NCBI GenBank assembly: GCA_002837195.1 | Contig: KZ478059.1 | Coordinates: forward strand, 832,087 to 896,086 | Reading direction: 5' to 3' | Length of the DNA stretch: 64,000 nucleotides | From: Enterobacterales bacterium CwR94 | GTDB taxonomy: Bacteria; Pseudomonadota; Gammaproteobacteria; Enterobacterales; Enterobacteriaceae | Shown here: one piece after another, positions 9,802-20,221 of the stretch | Layout: the number at the start of each line of letters is the position of its first letter | Position numbering within the stretch: position 1 is the first letter of the stretch | Position numbers and translations under genes: made by a program | The notes under the pieces: generated by a model | What the model saw: only the letters and a program-made list of their open reading frames with translations | The model's database searches: none | Told to the model about the DNA's origin: nothing

Positions 9802-12171
9802 ATGTCAGAGATTTTATTTCACGCCACGCGCCCGGCAGGCCACTTCACCCTGCGTCGCTATCAGGAAAGCGATGCAGCAACCTTGCATGACTGGGTCCAG
9901 CGTGATTACGCCCAGTTTTGGGGCATGCAGGATCACACCTTGCAACAGGTTGCGGATTTCTATCAGGCCTTGTTGCAACAGCAGCCCGATGGTGCCCTGA
10001 TCGGCTGCCTGAACGGGCAAGCGGTCTTTTTGATGGAGTGCTATCGCGCCCAAGAAGATGCCGTCGGCAAACACTATCCCGCCCAGCCGGGCGACTACGG
10101 CATGCATCTGTTATTGGGCCCGGCAGAGAAACCGGTTAGCCAGTTTAGCTGGCAGGTGTTTACCCTGGTGATGGACTACCTGTTCAGTCGCCCGGAAGTC
10201 ACACGCGTGGTGGTTGAACCCGATGTACGAAATAGCAAAATTCACCCGCTGAACAAACGCGCCGGATTTGCCTACCAACGTCAAATCGAGATGGGCCATA
10301 AAACGGCCTGGCTGGCTTTTTGCCAGCGAGAGGATTATCAACAGGCACAACAACGGGAGCATTTGCAGATGTCAGGGAAACAATCTTTGGTGCGCGGCGA
10401 GCATTTGACACAACAGCACTGGGCGCACGCAAATCGCCAGTTGGTGCGCAAGGCCATCGCGGAATTTGCACATGAGCGCCTGCTGACCCCGCAGCGATTA
10501 CCCGATGGCAGTTGGCTACTTGTCGTGCCTGCCAGTGAAAAAGAGTACCGCTTTCATGCCCAACCTCTGGCGTTGGAGCATTGGGCGATTGACGCTGATT
10601 CTCTGCAAAAGTGGGATAATGGCCAACCCCAACAGCTGGATGCCATCACCTTTATCATTGAGTTCTATACCCACATAGGCATTCCAGATGCCATGTTGGC
10701 GACCTATCTGGAAGAGATCAGCAGCACCTTGTCGGGCACCGCCTGGAAATTGCAGAAAGGCAATCCTGACAGTGTCGCCTTGCTGAGTGCAGATTTTCAA
10801 ACGGTAGAGTCCTCCATGACCGAAGGCCATCCGTGCTTTGTGGCAAACAATGGCCGTATCGGATTTGATGCCCATGACTATCTGGCCTACGCGCCCGAAG
10901 TTGCCACACCCGTCACGCTGGTTTGGGTGGCTGTCCATACCCGGAATGCACACTTTTCCAGCCTGGATGCCCTGAGTTATCAGCAACTGATCACCGAAGA
11001 GCTCGGTGACGTCTTGATTGCACGCTTTAACGCGGAACTGCAACGGCGGCAGGTCAATGGGGCTGATTACTTGTTTATGCCCGTACACCCCTGGCAGTGG
11101 ACGCATAAGTTACTCACCGTTTTTGCCGCAGATATCGCCAGTGAGAATATTATTTGGCTCGGTGAAGGTGACGATCACTATCAGGCTCAGCAATCTATTC
11201 GTACTTTCTTCAACCGCAGCCAGCCCAACAAGCGCTATGTTAAAACGGCGCTGTCAGTGTTGAATATGGGCTTTATGCGCGGCCTGTCACCCTATTACAT
11301 GGCAACCACGCCCGCTATCAACCAGTGGCTGGAGCAGCTCGTCGACAATGATCAGTGGCTGAAATCGCACTGTAATTTCGCGATCCTGCGCGAAGTGGCC
11401 GCCATCGGCTATCACAATCGCTACTTTGAACAGGCGATCAAAGGCGATTCGGCGTACAAAAAGATGTTTGCCGCATTGTGGCGAGATAACCCGCAGGCAC
11501 AACTCGCCCCAAATCAACGTTTGATGACCATGGCCTCCCTGCTGCATATCGATGACCAGCAGCAGGCGTTACTGCCTCTGCTGATTAAAGACTCCGGTTT
11601 AGAGGCAGAAAGCTGGATCAGACACTATCTGCGCTGTTATTTCAGCCCGCTGGTGCACTGTTTTTATCAGCATGATCTGGTCTTTATGCCGCACGGGGAA
11701 AACCTGATTTTGGTATTGGAGAACAATGTTCCGGTACGCGCCTGGATGAAGGATATTGGTGAAGAGATTGCCGTACTGGACGCTGACGCCGTGCTGCCGG
11801 AAAAAGCCCAGCGTCTGGCCGTTGACGTCCCTGAGCCGTTAAAATTGTTGGCGATCTTCACCGATGTGTTCGACTGCTTTTTCCGTTTTGTCAGCGGCAT
11901 TCTGCACGAGAGCAACACCCTGGATGAGCAGCGTTTTTGGCAGTGCGTCGCTGACACGATTTATGAATGGGCCGATGCGCACCCGCAACTGGCACACAAG
12001 TTTGCACGTTATGACTTGTTCGCCGATAGCTTTGAGCACTCCTGCCTGAACCGATTGCAGTTAGCGAATAACCAGCAGATGTTGAATCTGGCCGATCCCG
12101 CGGGTGCTTTAAAGTTTGCCGGGCAAATGGCCAACCCGATCGCGGCTTTTAAACGTGGGGCGCGTCGTTAA
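9802..12171 (+). CDS. dfoC: Bifunctional acyltransferase / NIS siderophore synthetase
   Basis: Makes N-succinylated hydroxycadaverine units and joins them into desferrioxamine. Two domains are fused in 789 residues. About residues 1-185 form a GNAT-type acyltransferase of the IucB/DesC kind (RRYQESD start, DYGMHLLL, VVVEPDVRNSKIHPLNKRAGF). About residues 190-789 form an IucA/IucC-type NRPS-independent synthetase of the DesD kind, with GHPCFVANNGRIGFD, HPWQW, RYVKTALSVLNMGF and the nucleotide-site HGENLILVLEN. In Streptomyces these are separate proteins, DesC and DesD; the fusion is the DfoC form known from Erwinia and Pantoea. The ATG at 9802 is chosen over one at 9763 that overlaps dfoA. Confidence 0.94.
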   Translation: MSEILFHATRPAGHFTLRRYQESDAATLHDWVQRDYAQFWGMQDHTLQQVADFYQALLQQQPDGALIGCLNGQAVFLMECYRAQEDAVGKHYPAQPGDYGMHLLLGPAEKPVSQFSWQVFTLVMDYLFSRPEVTRVVVEPDVRNSKIHPLNKRAGFAYQRQIEMGHKTAWLAFCQREDYQQAQQREHLQMSGKQSLVRGEHLTQQHWAHANRQLVRKAIAEFAHERLLTPQRLPDGSWLLVVPASEKEYRFHAQPLALEHWAIDADSLQKWDNGQPQQLDAITFIIEFYTHIGIPDAMLATYLEEISSTLSGTAWKLQKGNPDSVALLSADFQTVESSMTEGHPCFVANNGRIGFDAHDYLAYAPEVATPVTLVWVAVHTRNAHFSSLDALSYQQLITEELGDVLIARFNAELQRRQVNGADYLFMPVHPWQWTHKLLTVFAADIASENIIWLGEGDDHYQAQQSIRTFFNRSQPNKRYVKTALSVLNMGFMRGLSPYYMATTPAINQWLEQLVDNDQWLKSHCNFAILREVAAIGYHNRYFEQAIKGDSAYKKMFAALWRDNPQAQLAPNQRLMTMASLLHIDDQQQALLPLLIKDSGLEAESWIRHYLRCYFSPLVHCFYQHDLVFMPHGENLILVLENNVPVRAWMKDIGEEIAVLDADAVLPEKAQRLAVDVPEPLKLLAIFTDVFDCFFRFVSGILHESNTLDEQRFWQCVADTIYEWADAHPQLAHKFARYDLFADSFEHSCLNRLQLANNQQMLNLADPAGALKFAGQMANPIAAFKRGARR

Positions 12172-12206
12172 GTCACCCGTTTAGCATATTATTAACGTAC
12201 ACTTCA

Positions 12207-12235
12207 GCGCGGCCGCCTTTTGCGGTCGCGCTTTT
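12207..12235 (+). terminator. Terminator-like hairpin between dfoC and dfoS
   Basis: GCGCGGCCGC pairs with GCGGTCGCGC (one G-U pair) around CTTTT and is followed by TTTT. It stands 36 nt past dfoC and 21 nt before the dfoS start, so dfoS would be expressed by read-through or from a promoter not recognised here. Confidence 0.7.
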
Positions 12236-12256
12236 ATGATCATGGAGCTTTCGTGA

Positions 12257-13489
12257 ATGGCCTCTTTTACTCCGATAACGCAGATAACCGGGCGCTATCT
12301 CCTTTTTCCTTTGTCGTTGGTGCTGTTTGAATTCGCCACCTATATCGCCCACGACATGATTCAACCGGGCATGCTGCAAGTCACCGAAGAGTTTGCTGTT
12401 GGCCCAGAGTGGGTTTCTTCTTCCCTGACGGGCTATTTGATTGGCGGTATTGTGCTGCAGTGGCTGTTAGGCCCGCTGTCGGATAAGTACGGGCGACGTC
12501 CGGTTATGTTGGGCGGCGTACTGTTCTTTTTGCTCTCTTGTATCGCCATGCATTGGGTTGCCAGCATTGAGCAATTTGTGGCGATGCGTTTCCTGCAGGG
12601 TATCAGCCTGTGCTTTATCGGTGCCGTCGGCTATGCGGCCGTGCAAGAAGCCTTTGATGAGACGCTGAGCGTACGCATGATGGCATTGATGGCCAACGTT
12701 GCGCTACTGGCCCCCTTGCTGGGTCCGGTGGCAGGCGCTGGCTTCCTGACGCTGTGGGGCTGGCGTGAGATGTTTACGCTGTTTGCCGTCATTACCGGCA
12801 TCGCACTGTTTGGTTTGTGGCGCCGGATGCCTGAAACGGCAGGCAATCGCGAACTGTCACTGTCGCTGGGGTCGCTGGGGCGCGGATACTGGCAGTTGGC
12901 GAAAGACAAACAGGTGGTCGGTGGCTCCGTCGCGCTGGGGTTGGTCGCGATCCCCATGCTGTCGTGGGTGGCGCTCTCACCGGTTATCTTGATCCATGAC
13001 GAAGGACTGTCGCGCATGGATTATGCCTTGCTGCAGTTGCCGGTGTTCTTATCGATGATTGCTGGCAACCTGCTGCTGGGTAAACTGGCTGGGCGCCTGC
13101 CGATTGAGCAACCGCTGAAACTGGGCGCGTGGCCCGTTATTATCGGCTTAGTGATTGCCGCCGTCGCTACCCTTGCCAGCAGCCACAGCTACCTGTGGAT
13201 GACGGCCGGTCTTAGCCTCTACGCGTTTGGCTGCGGACTGGTGAATGCGGGATTGTACCGCCTGACGTTGTTCTCCAGCACCTCTGGCAAAGGCAGCGTT
13301 GCGGCGATGCTGGGCATGCTGAGTATTATCGTGTTTGCCATTGGCATTGAAATTGCCAAATTCGGCTATTTCACCGGCGGCAACGGCCTGTTTAGCGCGA
13401 TCAACCTGATTTGCGGACTGGCCTGGCTGATGCTGGTGCGGGCATTTCTGCGTGAACGTCAGCGCAGGACGCAACTGACAGCACTGTAA
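12257..13489 (+). CDS. dfoS: MdfA-type MFS exporter of desferrioxamine
   Basis: Predicted inner-membrane major facilitator exporter, the last gene of the dfo cluster; a dfoS MFS gene is described in Pantoea as part of dfoJACS. The 410 residues resemble the multidrug pump MdfA along their whole length: the first helix LFEFATYIAHDMIQPGML keeps the two acidic residues (E25, D33) equivalent to MdfA E26 and D34, followed by the loop motif GPLSDKYGRRPVML and RFLQGISLCFIGAVGY. GGAG at 12244-12247 lies 9 nt before the ATG. A strong palindromic terminator closes the operon. Confidence 0.88.
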   Translation: MASFTPITQITGRYLLFPLSLVLFEFATYIAHDMIQPGMLQVTEEFAVGPEWVSSSLTGYLIGGIVLQWLLGPLSDKYGRRPVMLGGVLFFLLSCIAMHWVASIEQFVAMRFLQGISLCFIGAVGYAAVQEAFDETLSVRMMALMANVALLAPLLGPVAGAGFLTLWGWREMFTLFAVITGIALFGLWRRMPETAGNRELSLSLGSLGRGYWQLAKDKQVVGGSVALGLVAIPMLSWVALSPVILIHDEGLSRMDYALLQLPVFLSMIAGNLLLGKLAGRLPIEQPLKLGAWPVIIGLVIAAVATLASSHSYLWMTAGLSLYAFGCGLVNAGLYRLTLFSSTSGKGSVAAMLGMLSIIVFAIGIEIAKFGYFTGGNGLFSAINLICGLAWLMLVRAFLRERQRRTQLTAL

Positions 13490-13492
13490 AGA

Positions 13493-13520
13493 CAAGGCCG
13501 GCATCATGCCGGCCTTGGTT
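13493..13520. terminator. Shared terminator between dfoS and lpxM
   Basis: An 11-bp perfect stem, CAAGGCCGGCA with TGCCGGCCTTG around TCA (13493-13517), stands between two convergent genes. The plus-strand tail is GTTTTATTT-like, good for dfoS; the minus-strand tail (TCTTTAC) is weak. Confidence 0.8.
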
Positions 13521-14495
13521 TTATTTGCGCGGGAATAACTCTGCGCGTTCATAAGGCTCAACCTCACCCTCTTTCCGCGTTTTCAGTAATTTCAAAATCC
13601 AGGTGTACTGTTCTGGATGCGGTCGCACAAACACTTCAACTTCTTCATTCATGCGACGAGCAAGGGTGTTATCGTCAGCGTCAAGCAGACCTTCCATTGG
13701 CGGGCGGATATACACTTCCAGCCGATGCGTGTCGCCGTTATATACCGGAAACAGCGGTACCACTTTCGCCCGGCACACTTTCATTAAGCGACCAATCGCA
13801 GGCAGTGTGGCTTTGTAAGTCGCGAAGAAATCAACAAACTCACTGTGTTCGGCCCCGTGATCCTGATCGGGCAGATAATATCCCCAGTATCCCTGGCGCA
13901 CCGAGGCGATAAACGGCTTAATGCCATCGTTACGTGCGTGCATGCGACCACCAAAGCGACGACGCACGGCATTCCAGGCGTAATCAATCAACTGATTGCG
14001 CTGGTTATGGAACATCGCCGCCATCTTTTGCCCTTCTGACGCCAGCAACATCGCCGGGATGTCGACGCCCCAACCGTGCGGAACCAGGAAGATGACGTTC
14101 TGCTGTTCGTCTCGCAGTTGATCAATGATTTCACGCCCGTGCCAATCCACACGCTGGCGGATCTTTTCTGCGCTGCCCATGCCTAATTCCGCCATCATCA
14201 CCATGGCTTGTGGCGCAGTGGCAAACATCTGATCAATGATTTGCTCACGCTGTGATTCCGGCAGCTCAGGCAGGCAGTAAAATAAATTGATTTGCGCACG
14301 ACGACGGGCGCTCTTCGCCAACTTACCTGCCAGTCGGCCTACCCGGCCAAGAAAGGGATCGCGAACACGCGCAGGCAACATGGCGATACCCGCCATCGCT
14401 CCCAGCCCCAGCCAGGCCCCCCAGTATTTTGGATGTAAAAAGGCCTTCTGAAAGATGGGAATGAACTCGACCTGACTTTTCTTGTTGTTTTCCAT
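13521..14495 (-). CDS. lpxM: Lipid A myristoyl acyltransferase
   Basis: Adds the last secondary acyl chain to Kdo2-lipid A at the inner face of the inner membrane. The 324 residues follow E. coli LpxM (MsbB) closely. An N-terminal hydrophobic anchor ([17 protein letters not shown]) is followed by the HX4D catalytic motif HGWGVD and the stretches [21 protein letters not shown] and YYLPDQDHG. It reads away from mepM and is convergent with dfoS. In E. coli lpxM is directly next to pykA; here the dfo operon separates them. Confidence 0.96.
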   Translation of the reverse strand: MENNKKSQVEFIPIFQKAFLHPKYWGAWLGLGAMAGIAMLPARVRDPFLGRVGRLAGKLAKSARRRAQINLFYCLPELPESQREQIIDQMFATAPQAMVMMAELGMGSAEKIRQRVDWHGREIIDQLRDEQQNVIFLVPHGWGVDIPAMLLASEGQKMAAMFHNQRNQLIDYAWNAVRRRFGGRMHARNDGIKPFIASVRQGYWGYYLPDQDHGAEHSEFVDFFATYKATLPAIGRLMKVCRAKVVPLFPVYNGDTHRLEVYIRPPMEGLLDADDNTLARRMNEEVEVFVRPHPEQYTWILKLLKTRKEGEVEPYERAELFPRK

Positions 14496-14555
14496 GCACT
14501 CGCCTCAAACATTGACGCGCTAATGATAGTGGTGAGGGCTAAATTTGCAATGGCT

Positions 14556-14590
14556 TAAAAGACAAAACCGGCGTCAAAGGACACCGGTTT
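14556..14590 (-). terminator. Intrinsic terminator after mepM
   Basis: On the minus strand AAACCGG-TGTC and GACG-CCGGTTT pair as a long imperfect stem, followed by TGTCTTTTAA. It lies between the mepM stop and the lpxM promoter region. Confidence 0.65.
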
Positions 14591-14607
14591 GCGTTAAAAG
14601 CCGTCAA

Positions 14608-15927
14608 TCAGAACGTTAACTGCGGTTGGATCTCGCGCACCTGAGCCAGATAATCGCGGCGATCTTTACCGGTCAACCCTTCGCTACGCGGCAACTTGGC
14701 GGTCAGCGGGTTCACGGCCTGATTATTGACCCAAATTTCATAATGCAGATGCGGGCCGGTTGAACGTCCGGTATTACCGGATAAGGCGATACGATCGCCG
14801 CGTTTCACTTTTTGACCCGGCGTGACGAGCAGTTTCTTTAAATGCATGTAGCGGGTGGTGTACTGACGCCCATGACGAATCGCCACATAGTTGCCCGCCG
14901 CACCACTGCGTTTAGCAATCACCACTTCACCGTCACCGACGGCTAATACGGGGGTGCCTAGTGGCATCGCAAAGTCGACGCCTTTATGCGGCGCGATACG
15001 CCCGGTCACCGGATTGACGCGGCGCGGATTGTAATTAGAAGAGACGCGGAACTGTTTCACGGTAGGAAAACGCATAAAGCCGCGCGCGAGTCCGGAAGCA
15101 TTGCGATCGTAGAATTTGCCATCCTCAGAACGGAAAGCGTAATAATCTTTACCGCTGCTGCGTACACGCACACCCAGTAACTGACTTTGCTCGCGCTTGC
15201 CATCGAGCATTTCGCGTGACATCAAGACGGCAAACTTATCGCCTTTGCGCAGCTTACGGAAATCCATCTGCCACTGCATGGCTTTGATCACCGCACTGGT
15301 TTCGCCACTGGTCAGGCCGGCACTTTGTGCGCTGGCAGCAAAACTGCCGCTCACTGTACCGCTCATGGCTTTATTCACCCACTCGCCTTTTTGCATCTCG
15401 CTGGACATTTTAAATCCATTGCCAGTGCGGTCGTAGGTGCGGGTCTCGCGGCGGTTGATTTCCCACGTCAGGCGATTCAGTTGCCCATCGTCCGTTAATG
15501 TCCAGGAGAGTTGCTGACCAATCGCCAGATTACGCAGCTCTTTATCCGCTTTCACCAACTGGGCAATTTCGCCCATATCGATACCATACTGATTCAGCAC
15601 ACTGCTGAGGGTATCGCCACTGGAAACGACATAGTCGTGTGTCCCGGTTTCATCCGGCACATCCTTATCTATCTCGTCTTGCGGGATATCGTCATCGGGG
15701 GTTGCCTGATCCAGCGGTTCACTGGCTTCAGGAATCAAGGTACGCAGTTCGTTTTTTTCCAGCTCGACGTGTTTAACAATCGGCGTGGGATCATCGGAGG
15801 GATGATAAACGTATGGCCGCCAGACAGCGACGGCCAAGGTTGCTACGGTTAATGACCCCAGCATTACGCGGTGGGGTCGGGGTAACTGGTTAAACGCCAG
15901 GGCGACAGCGCGGGCTAACTGTTGCAC
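14608..15927 (-). CDS. mepM: Murein DD-endopeptidase
   Basis: Periplasmic zinc hydrolase that cleaves D-Ala-meso-DAP crosslinks so that new peptidoglycan can be inserted. The protein has 439 residues. An N-terminal membrane anchor (MLGSLTVATLAVAVW) is followed by a LysM-type domain (YVVSSGDTLSSVLNQYG, about residues 98-140) and a C-terminal M23/LytM peptidase with zinc motifs HKGVDFAMP and GPHLHYEIW. It follows znuA by 12 nt on the same strand, the E. coli arrangement, so the two are probably co-transcribed. Confidence 0.96.
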   Translation of the reverse strand: MQQLARAVALAFNQLPRPHRVMLGSLTVATLAVAVWRPYVYHPSDDPTPIVKHVELEKNELRTLIPEASEPLDQATPDDDIPQDEIDKDVPDETGTHDYVVSSGDTLSSVLNQYGIDMGEIAQLVKADKELRNLAIGQQLSWTLTDDGQLNRLTWEINRRETRTYDRTGNGFKMSSEMQKGEWVNKAMSGTVSGSFAASAQSAGLTSGETSAVIKAMQWQMDFRKLRKGDKFAVLMSREMLDGKREQSQLLGVRVRSSGKDYYAFRSEDGKFYDRNASGLARGFMRFPTVKQFRVSSNYNPRRVNPVTGRIAPHKGVDFAMPLGTPVLAVGDGEVVIAKRSGAAGNYVAIRHGRQYTTRYMHLKKLLVTPGQKVKRGDRIALSGNTGRSTGPHLHYEIWVNNQAVNPLTAKLPRSEGLTGKDRRDYLAQVREIQPQLTF

Positions 15928-15939
15928 TCAGTATTTCCT

Positions 15940-16899
15940 CTAGGCTCCTTTCAGACAGCTCGCATATTGGCCGGATAATTGCTGCAGGAATTGAACATAG
16001 CTGTCGCGTGCGACGCTAATGTTTGTGCCAAGTGGATCTAATGTCCCCTGGCGTACCTGTGTACCGCGTGCCACTGCTTCGATAACGGCTGGTCTGAATT
16101 GTGGCTCAGCAAAGACGCATTCCGCCTTTTGCTCAACCAACTCTGTTCGTATTTGATGTAACCGCTGTGCACCGGGCTGGATTTCAGGATTGACGGTAAA
16201 ATGCCCACGTGGGGAAAGACCGTAGTGTTTTTCAAAGTAGCTATAAGCATCGTGAAAAACGAAATATCCCTTATCCTTGACGGGTGCCAGCTGAGCGCCG
16301 ATTGACTTATCTGCCGAGGCCAGGCTGGCCTCAAAATGTTGCAGGTTAGCGTCTAATTTGTCTCTGCTTTGCGGCATAAGTTCCAATAATTTTGCATGGA
16401 TTGCAACTGCCGATTGCCGTGCAATCTCAGGTGACATCCACAGGTGCATATTATATTCACCATGATGGTGATGGTCATGCGCTTCATCATGGTTATCTGA
16501 ACCCGCGTGATGGGCATGTTCATGATGCTCTTCTTCCTCTTCACTCCCTTTCACTAATAGCGGCTTAATAGTGTTAAGATCGGCAAGTTCGAGGTTTTTA
16601 TTCGCGGGAATTTGCGCAGCGGCTTTGGGCAGAAAGGCTTCCATTTCGGGCCCAACCCAGACCAGTAAGTCTGCGGATTTAATACGTTTTATATCTGATG
16701 GACGCAGCGCATAATCATGTTCTGATGCGCCATCGGGTAGCAGGATTTCAACCGGTGTCACGCCATCCGCAATGGCTGCTGCGATAAAGCCTACGGGCTT
16801 CACAGAAGCCACCACGGCCGCCTGGGTTGCCGTACTCAGAAAACCACCAAAAACAAGGGCGCTAAGTGCGCAGAAGCGAGCGTGTTTTTTATGTAACAT
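15940..16899 (-). CDS. znuA: Periplasmic zinc-binding protein of ZnuABC
   Basis: Captures zinc in the periplasm and hands it to the ZnuB permease. The 319 residues begin with a signal peptide ([14 protein letters not shown], cleavage before AVVAS). The zinc ligands are expected in [13 protein letters not shown] and in NMHLWMSPE, with a long His/Glu-rich loop between them ([16 protein letters not shown] and a run of four His). The gene is divergent from znuCB across a Zur box, which fits repression in high zinc. Confidence 0.97.
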   Translation of the reverse strand: MLHKKHARFCALSALVFGGFLSTATQAAVVASVKPVGFIAAAIADGVTPVEILLPDGASEHDYALRPSDIKRIKSADLLVWVGPEMEAFLPKAAAQIPANKNLELADLNTIKPLLVKGSEEEEEHHEHAHHAGSDNHDEAHDHHHHGEYNMHLWMSPEIARQSAVAIHAKLLELMPQSRDKLDANLQHFEASLASADKSIGAQLAPVKDKGYFVFHDAYSYFEKHYGLSPRGHFTVNPEIQPGAQRLHQIRTELVEQKAECVFAEPQFRPAVIEAVARGTQVRQGTLDPLGTNISVARDSYVQFLQQLSGQYASCLKGA

Positions 16900-16929
16900 A
16901 ATGCGTCTAGTCCATCGTCTGTTTTGCAG

Positions 16930-16952
16930 AAAACGTGATATTATAACATTCT
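16930..16952. promoter_or_regulatory. Zur operator between znuA and znuC
   Basis: The 23-bp site contains GTGATATTATAACATT and follows the Zur consensus GAAATGTTATANTATAACATTTC with few mismatches, all in the left arm and at the ends. Its central place lets one bound Zur dimer pair control both directions. Confidence 0.85.
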
Positions 16953-16977
16953 AATTGTTTGGCAACCTAAAATCACA

Positions 16978-17733
16978 ATGTCGTCTCTTATTCGTTTGGA
17001 AAACGTGGCCGTCAGCTTTGGTACCCGCCGGGTACTCTCTGATGTGTCATTACAGATACAGCCTGGCCGTATTCTTACGTTGCTGGGGCCGAATGGCGCA
17101 GGTAAATCCACGCTGGTGCGTGTCGTGCTCGGGCTGATTAAGCCGGACAGCGGGATACTCACCCAACTGCCGAAACTGCGCATTGGTTATGTGCCCCAAA
17201 AATTGCACCTTGACCCAACACTGCCGCTAACGGTAGAGCGTTTTATGCGCTTGCGCCCGCAGGTCAACAAGGCGGATATCCTGCCGGCGCTGATGCGTGT
17301 GCAAGCCGGTCACCTTATTCATTATCCACTGCAAAAACTGTCTGGCGGCGAAATGCAGCGCGTGCTGCTGGCGCGTGCGCTGATCAATCAACCGCAGTTA
17401 TTGGTGCTGGATGAGCCTACGCAGGGCGTCGATGTGAATGGGCAAGTGGCGTTGTATGACCTGATCAACCAACTGCGCAATGAGCTGAATTGCGGGGTGT
17501 TGATGGTGTCACACGACTTGCATCTGGTGATGGCCAAAACCGATGAGGTGCTGTGCCTTAATCATCATATTTGCTGCTCTGGCACACCTGAAGCCGTATC
17601 CAGCCACCCGGAATTCATTTCGATGTTTGGTCCACGTGGCGCAGAGCAACTGGCTATCTATCGGCATCACCATAATCACCGTCACGATTTAAAGGGACGT
17701 ATTATTTTGCGCAGAGGACAAGGCCCGTCATGA
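16978..17733 (+). CDS. znuC: Zinc ABC importer ATPase
   Basis: Cytoplasmic ATP-binding subunit that powers ZnuB. The protein has 251 residues with Walker [11 protein letters not shown]-loop region YVPQKL, ABC signature [15 protein letters not shown], Walker [13 protein letters not shown] and the H-loop in MVSHDLH. The C-terminus has a His-rich run (HHHNHRHD), usual for ZnuC. It overlaps znuB by 4 nt, so the two are translationally coupled. Confidence 0.97.
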   Translation: MSSLIRLENVAVSFGTRRVLSDVSLQIQPGRILTLLGPNGAGKSTLVRVVLGLIKPDSGILTQLPKLRIGYVPQKLHLDPTLPLTVERFMRLRPQVNKADILPALMRVQAGHLIHYPLQKLSGGEMQRVLLARALINQPQLLVLDEPTQGVDVNGQVALYDLINQLRNELNCGVLMVSHDLHLVMAKTDEVLCLNHHICCSGTPEAVSSHPEFISMFGPRGAEQLAIYRHHHNHRHDLKGRIILRRGQGPS

Positions 17734-18512
17734 TTGAATTGTTACTGCCCGGCTGGCTGGCGGGTGTGATGTTGGCTGTGGCTGCCGGCCCGCTGGGATC
17801 GTTTGTGGTGTGGCGTCGAATGTCCTATTTTGGCGATACGCTGGCGCATGCCTCTTTATTGGGCGTAGCCTTTGGCCTGCTCCTCAATGTTAATCCCTTT
17901 TATGCGGTGATTGCCGTCACGCTGTTGCTTTCGTTGGGATTGGTGTGGCTGGAACGTCGCCCTCACCTCGCGATTGACACTCTACTGGGGATCATGGCGC
18001 ACAGTGCGCTTTCGCTCGGTATGGTTGTCGTGAGTTTAATGTCCAACGTGCGCGTTGATTTGATGTCATATCTGTTTGGTGATCTGTTGGCTGTCACGCC
18101 ACAGGATCTGCTGACCATCGCCCTTGGCGTGGTGTTAGTGGTTGCCATTCTGGCCTGGCAATGGCGCGCGCTATTGTCAGTCACCATCAGTCCTGAGCTG
18201 GCGCAGGTCGACGGCGTTAATCTCCAACGCGTTAAACTGATGTTGATGCTGGTAACCGCTTTGACCATCGGCGTGGCCATGAAGTTTGTTGGCGCACTGA
18301 TCATCACCTCGCTGCTCATTATCCCGGCCGCAACGGCACGACGCTTTAGCCGCTCTCCAGAGCAGATGGCCGGTTTGGCCGTGGTTGTCGGTGTGATTGC
18401 GGTGACGGGTGGATTAACGTTTTCTGCGATTTACGATACGCCCGCCGGTCCATCTGTGGTGTTGGCGGCGGCCGCGTTGTTTGTTCTGAGCATGGTAAAA
18501 AAGACGGTCTAA
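17730..18512 (+). CDS. znuB: Zinc ABC importer permease
   Basis: Inner-membrane channel subunit of the ZnuABC zinc importer. The 260 residues form multiple hydrophobic segments of the ABC-3 family, with [15 protein letters not shown] near the N-terminus and [17 protein letters not shown] in the later half. Its start ATG overlaps the znuC stop (ATGA). It ends 39 nt before the convergent ruvB. Confidence 0.97.
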   Translation: MIELLLPGWLAGVMLAVAAGPLGSFVVWRRMSYFGDTLAHASLLGVAFGLLLNVNPFYAVIAVTLLLSLGLVWLERRPHLAIDTLLGIMAHSALSLGMVVVSLMSNVRVDLMSYLFGDLLAVTPQDLLTIALGVVLVVAILAWQWRALLSVTISPELAQVDGVNLQRVKLMLMLVTALTIGVAMKFVGALIITSLLIIPAATARRFSRSPEQMAGLAVVVGVIAVTGGLTFSAIYDTPAGPSVVLAAAALFVLSMVKKTV

Positions 18513-18521
18513 TCCCATGGA

Positions 18522-18545
18522 TTCAGGGATCATGCGATCCCTGAA
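18522..18545. terminator. Hairpin between convergent znuB and ruvB
   Basis: TTCAGGGATC and GATCCCTGAA form a perfect 10-bp stem around ATGC. There is no T-run on either side, so termination here would be weak or need help, but nothing else in the 39-nt gap could serve. Confidence 0.5.
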
Positions 18546-18551
18546 CGCGCA

Positions 18552-19556
18552 TTATTCATCGCGCGTTAAACCGAAATGTTTGTACGCATGTGGGGTTGCC
18601 AGTCGACCCCGTGGCGTGCGCTGAATAAAGCCCTGTTGAATTAAATAGGGTTCCAGCACATCTTCGATGGTTTCCCGCTCTTCACCGATGGCTGCCGCCA
18701 GGTTATCTAAACCCACGGGCCCACCGGAAAACTTATCAATGATGGCCAGCAGCAGCTTTCTGTCCATGTAGTCAAAGCCCTGTTCATCCACGTTGAGCAT
18801 ATCCAGAGCCTGAGCGGAAACCGGGCCGGTCATCACGCCATCGGCGCGCACCTCCGCAAAGTCACGCACGCGACGCAGCAAACGATTCGCGATACGCGGC
18901 GTACCGCGCGCACGACGTGCCACTTCCAGCGCGCCCTCTTCACTCAGATCCAATCCCAGACAACGGGCGCTGCGTCCAACAATGTGCTGTAAGTCCGGTA
19001 CTTGATAAAACTCCAGCCGCTGCACAATGCCGAAACGATCGCGCAGTGGCGAGGTTAAAGACCCCGCGCGCGTGGTTGCGCCAATAAGCGTAAACGGCGG
19101 TAAATCGAGTTTAATCGAGCGCGCCGCCGGGCCTTCGCCGATCATAATATCCAACTGATAATCTTCCATCGCCGGGTACAGCACTTCTTCAACCACGGGT
19201 GACAGGCGATGGATTTCGTCAATGAATAATACGTCGTGCGGCTCCAGATTGGTCAGCATGGCAGCCAAATCACCGGCTTTCTCTAATACCGGGCCTGAGG
19301 TAGTGCGCAGATTCACGCCCATCTCATTGGCCACGATATTCGCCAGCGTGGTTTTCCCCAGGCCTGGCGGACCAAAAATCAGCAGATGATCGAGGGCATC
19401 GCCACGCATTTTCGCCGCTTTAATAAAGATTTCCATTTGCTCGCGCACTTGCGGTTGCCCAACATATTCATCAAGCAAACGCGGACGGATGGCACGATCA
19501 ATAATGTCTTCTTCATTGCCCGTGCTGGCAGAGACCAGGCGATCGGCTTCAATCAT
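18552..19556 (-). CDS. ruvB: Holliday junction branch-migration helicase RuvB
   Basis: AAA+ hexameric motor that works with RuvA to migrate Holliday junctions in recombination repair. The 334 residues contain Walker [12 protein letters not shown], Walker [11 protein letters not shown], sensor 1 [19 protein letters not shown] with the arginine finger, and a C-terminal winged helix ([15 protein letters not shown]). It starts 8 nt after the ruvA stop, in one SOS-controlled operon. Confidence 0.98.
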   Translation of the reverse strand: MIEADRLVSASTGNEEDIIDRAIRPRLLDEYVGQPQVREQMEIFIKAAKMRGDALDHLLIFGPPGLGKTTLANIVANEMGVNLRTTSGPVLEKAGDLAAMLTNLEPHDVLFIDEIHRLSPVVEEVLYPAMEDYQLDIMIGEGPAARSIKLDLPPFTLIGATTRAGSLTSPLRDRFGIVQRLEFYQVPDLQHIVGRSARCLGLDLSEEGALEVARRARGTPRIANRLLRRVRDFAEVRADGVMTGPVSAQALDMLNVDEQGFDYMDRKLLLAIIDKFSGGPVGLDNLAAAIGEERETIEDVLEPYLIQQGFIQRTPRGRLATPHAYKHFGLTRDE

Positions 19557-19564
19557 CTTTCACC

Positions 19565-20182
19565 TCAGAGAGCAGCGCGCAGCGCTTCACGAATCAGGGT
19601 TTCGCTATCCGCATCCGGTTTATTCAGTTTACTCACCATACGGCTGGCTTCCTGCGGTTTATAACCCAGTGCCACCAATGCCGCGACGGCTTCACCTTCC
19701 GCGTCGTTGTTGTCGCTGTCTGGCGCTTGCGAACTGGTGAGCGTGAATTCGGCTTCGGTGGCAAACAGATCACCGTGCATGCCTTTAAAGCGATCTTTCA
19801 TTTCTACCACTAAGCGCTCGGCAGTTTTCTTGCCCACGCCCGGCAGTTTCACCAGTGAAGCGATCTCTTCTTTCTCAACGGCAGTCACAAACTGTTGCGC
19901 AGACATGCCCGATAAAATCGCCAGGGCCAGTTTTGGACCAACGCCATTCACTTTGATCAATTCGCGAAACAGCGTGCGTTCTTGCTTGTGATTAAAACCA
20001 AACAGCAATTGCGCATCTTCACGCACCACAAACTGGGTAAAGATGATGGCTTCCTGATGCTGTTCAGGCAGTTCGTAAAAACAGGTCATTGGCATATGGA
20101 CTTCATAACCCACTCCGCCGACTTCCAATACCACCAGCGGCGGTTGTTTTTCTACAATAATGCCTCGCAGTCGACCAATCAC
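19565..20182 (-). CDS. ruvA: Holliday junction DNA-binding subunit RuvA
   Basis: Tetrameric protein that holds the four-way junction and recruits RuvB. The 205 residues comprise an N-terminal OB fold ([29 protein letters not shown]), two helix-hairpin-helix motifs ([16 protein letters not shown] and [16 protein letters not shown]) and a C-terminal UBA-like domain ([19 protein letters not shown]). The start codon is GTG with AAGGA upstream. A LexA box lies about 50 nt upstream. Confidence 0.97.
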   Translation of the reverse strand: MIGRLRGIIVEKQPPLVVLEVGGVGYEVHMPMTCFYELPEQHQEAIIFTQFVVREDAQLLFGFNHKQERTLFRELIKVNGVGPKLALAILSGMSAQQFVTAVEKEEIASLVKLPGVGKKTAERLVVEMKDRFKGMHGDLFATEAEFTLTSSQAPDSDNNDAEGEAVAALVALGYKPQEASRMVSKLNKPDADSETLIREALRAAL

Positions 20183-20221
20183 ATTCTGTTCCTTTCGTTG
20201 AGCTATCGGGAGGTTATAACA

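Noticed and set aside
10516..11106. 196-codon minus-strand frame inside dfoC
   Set aside because: Antisense shadow of a clear synthetase domain, with no start signal or recognisable product.
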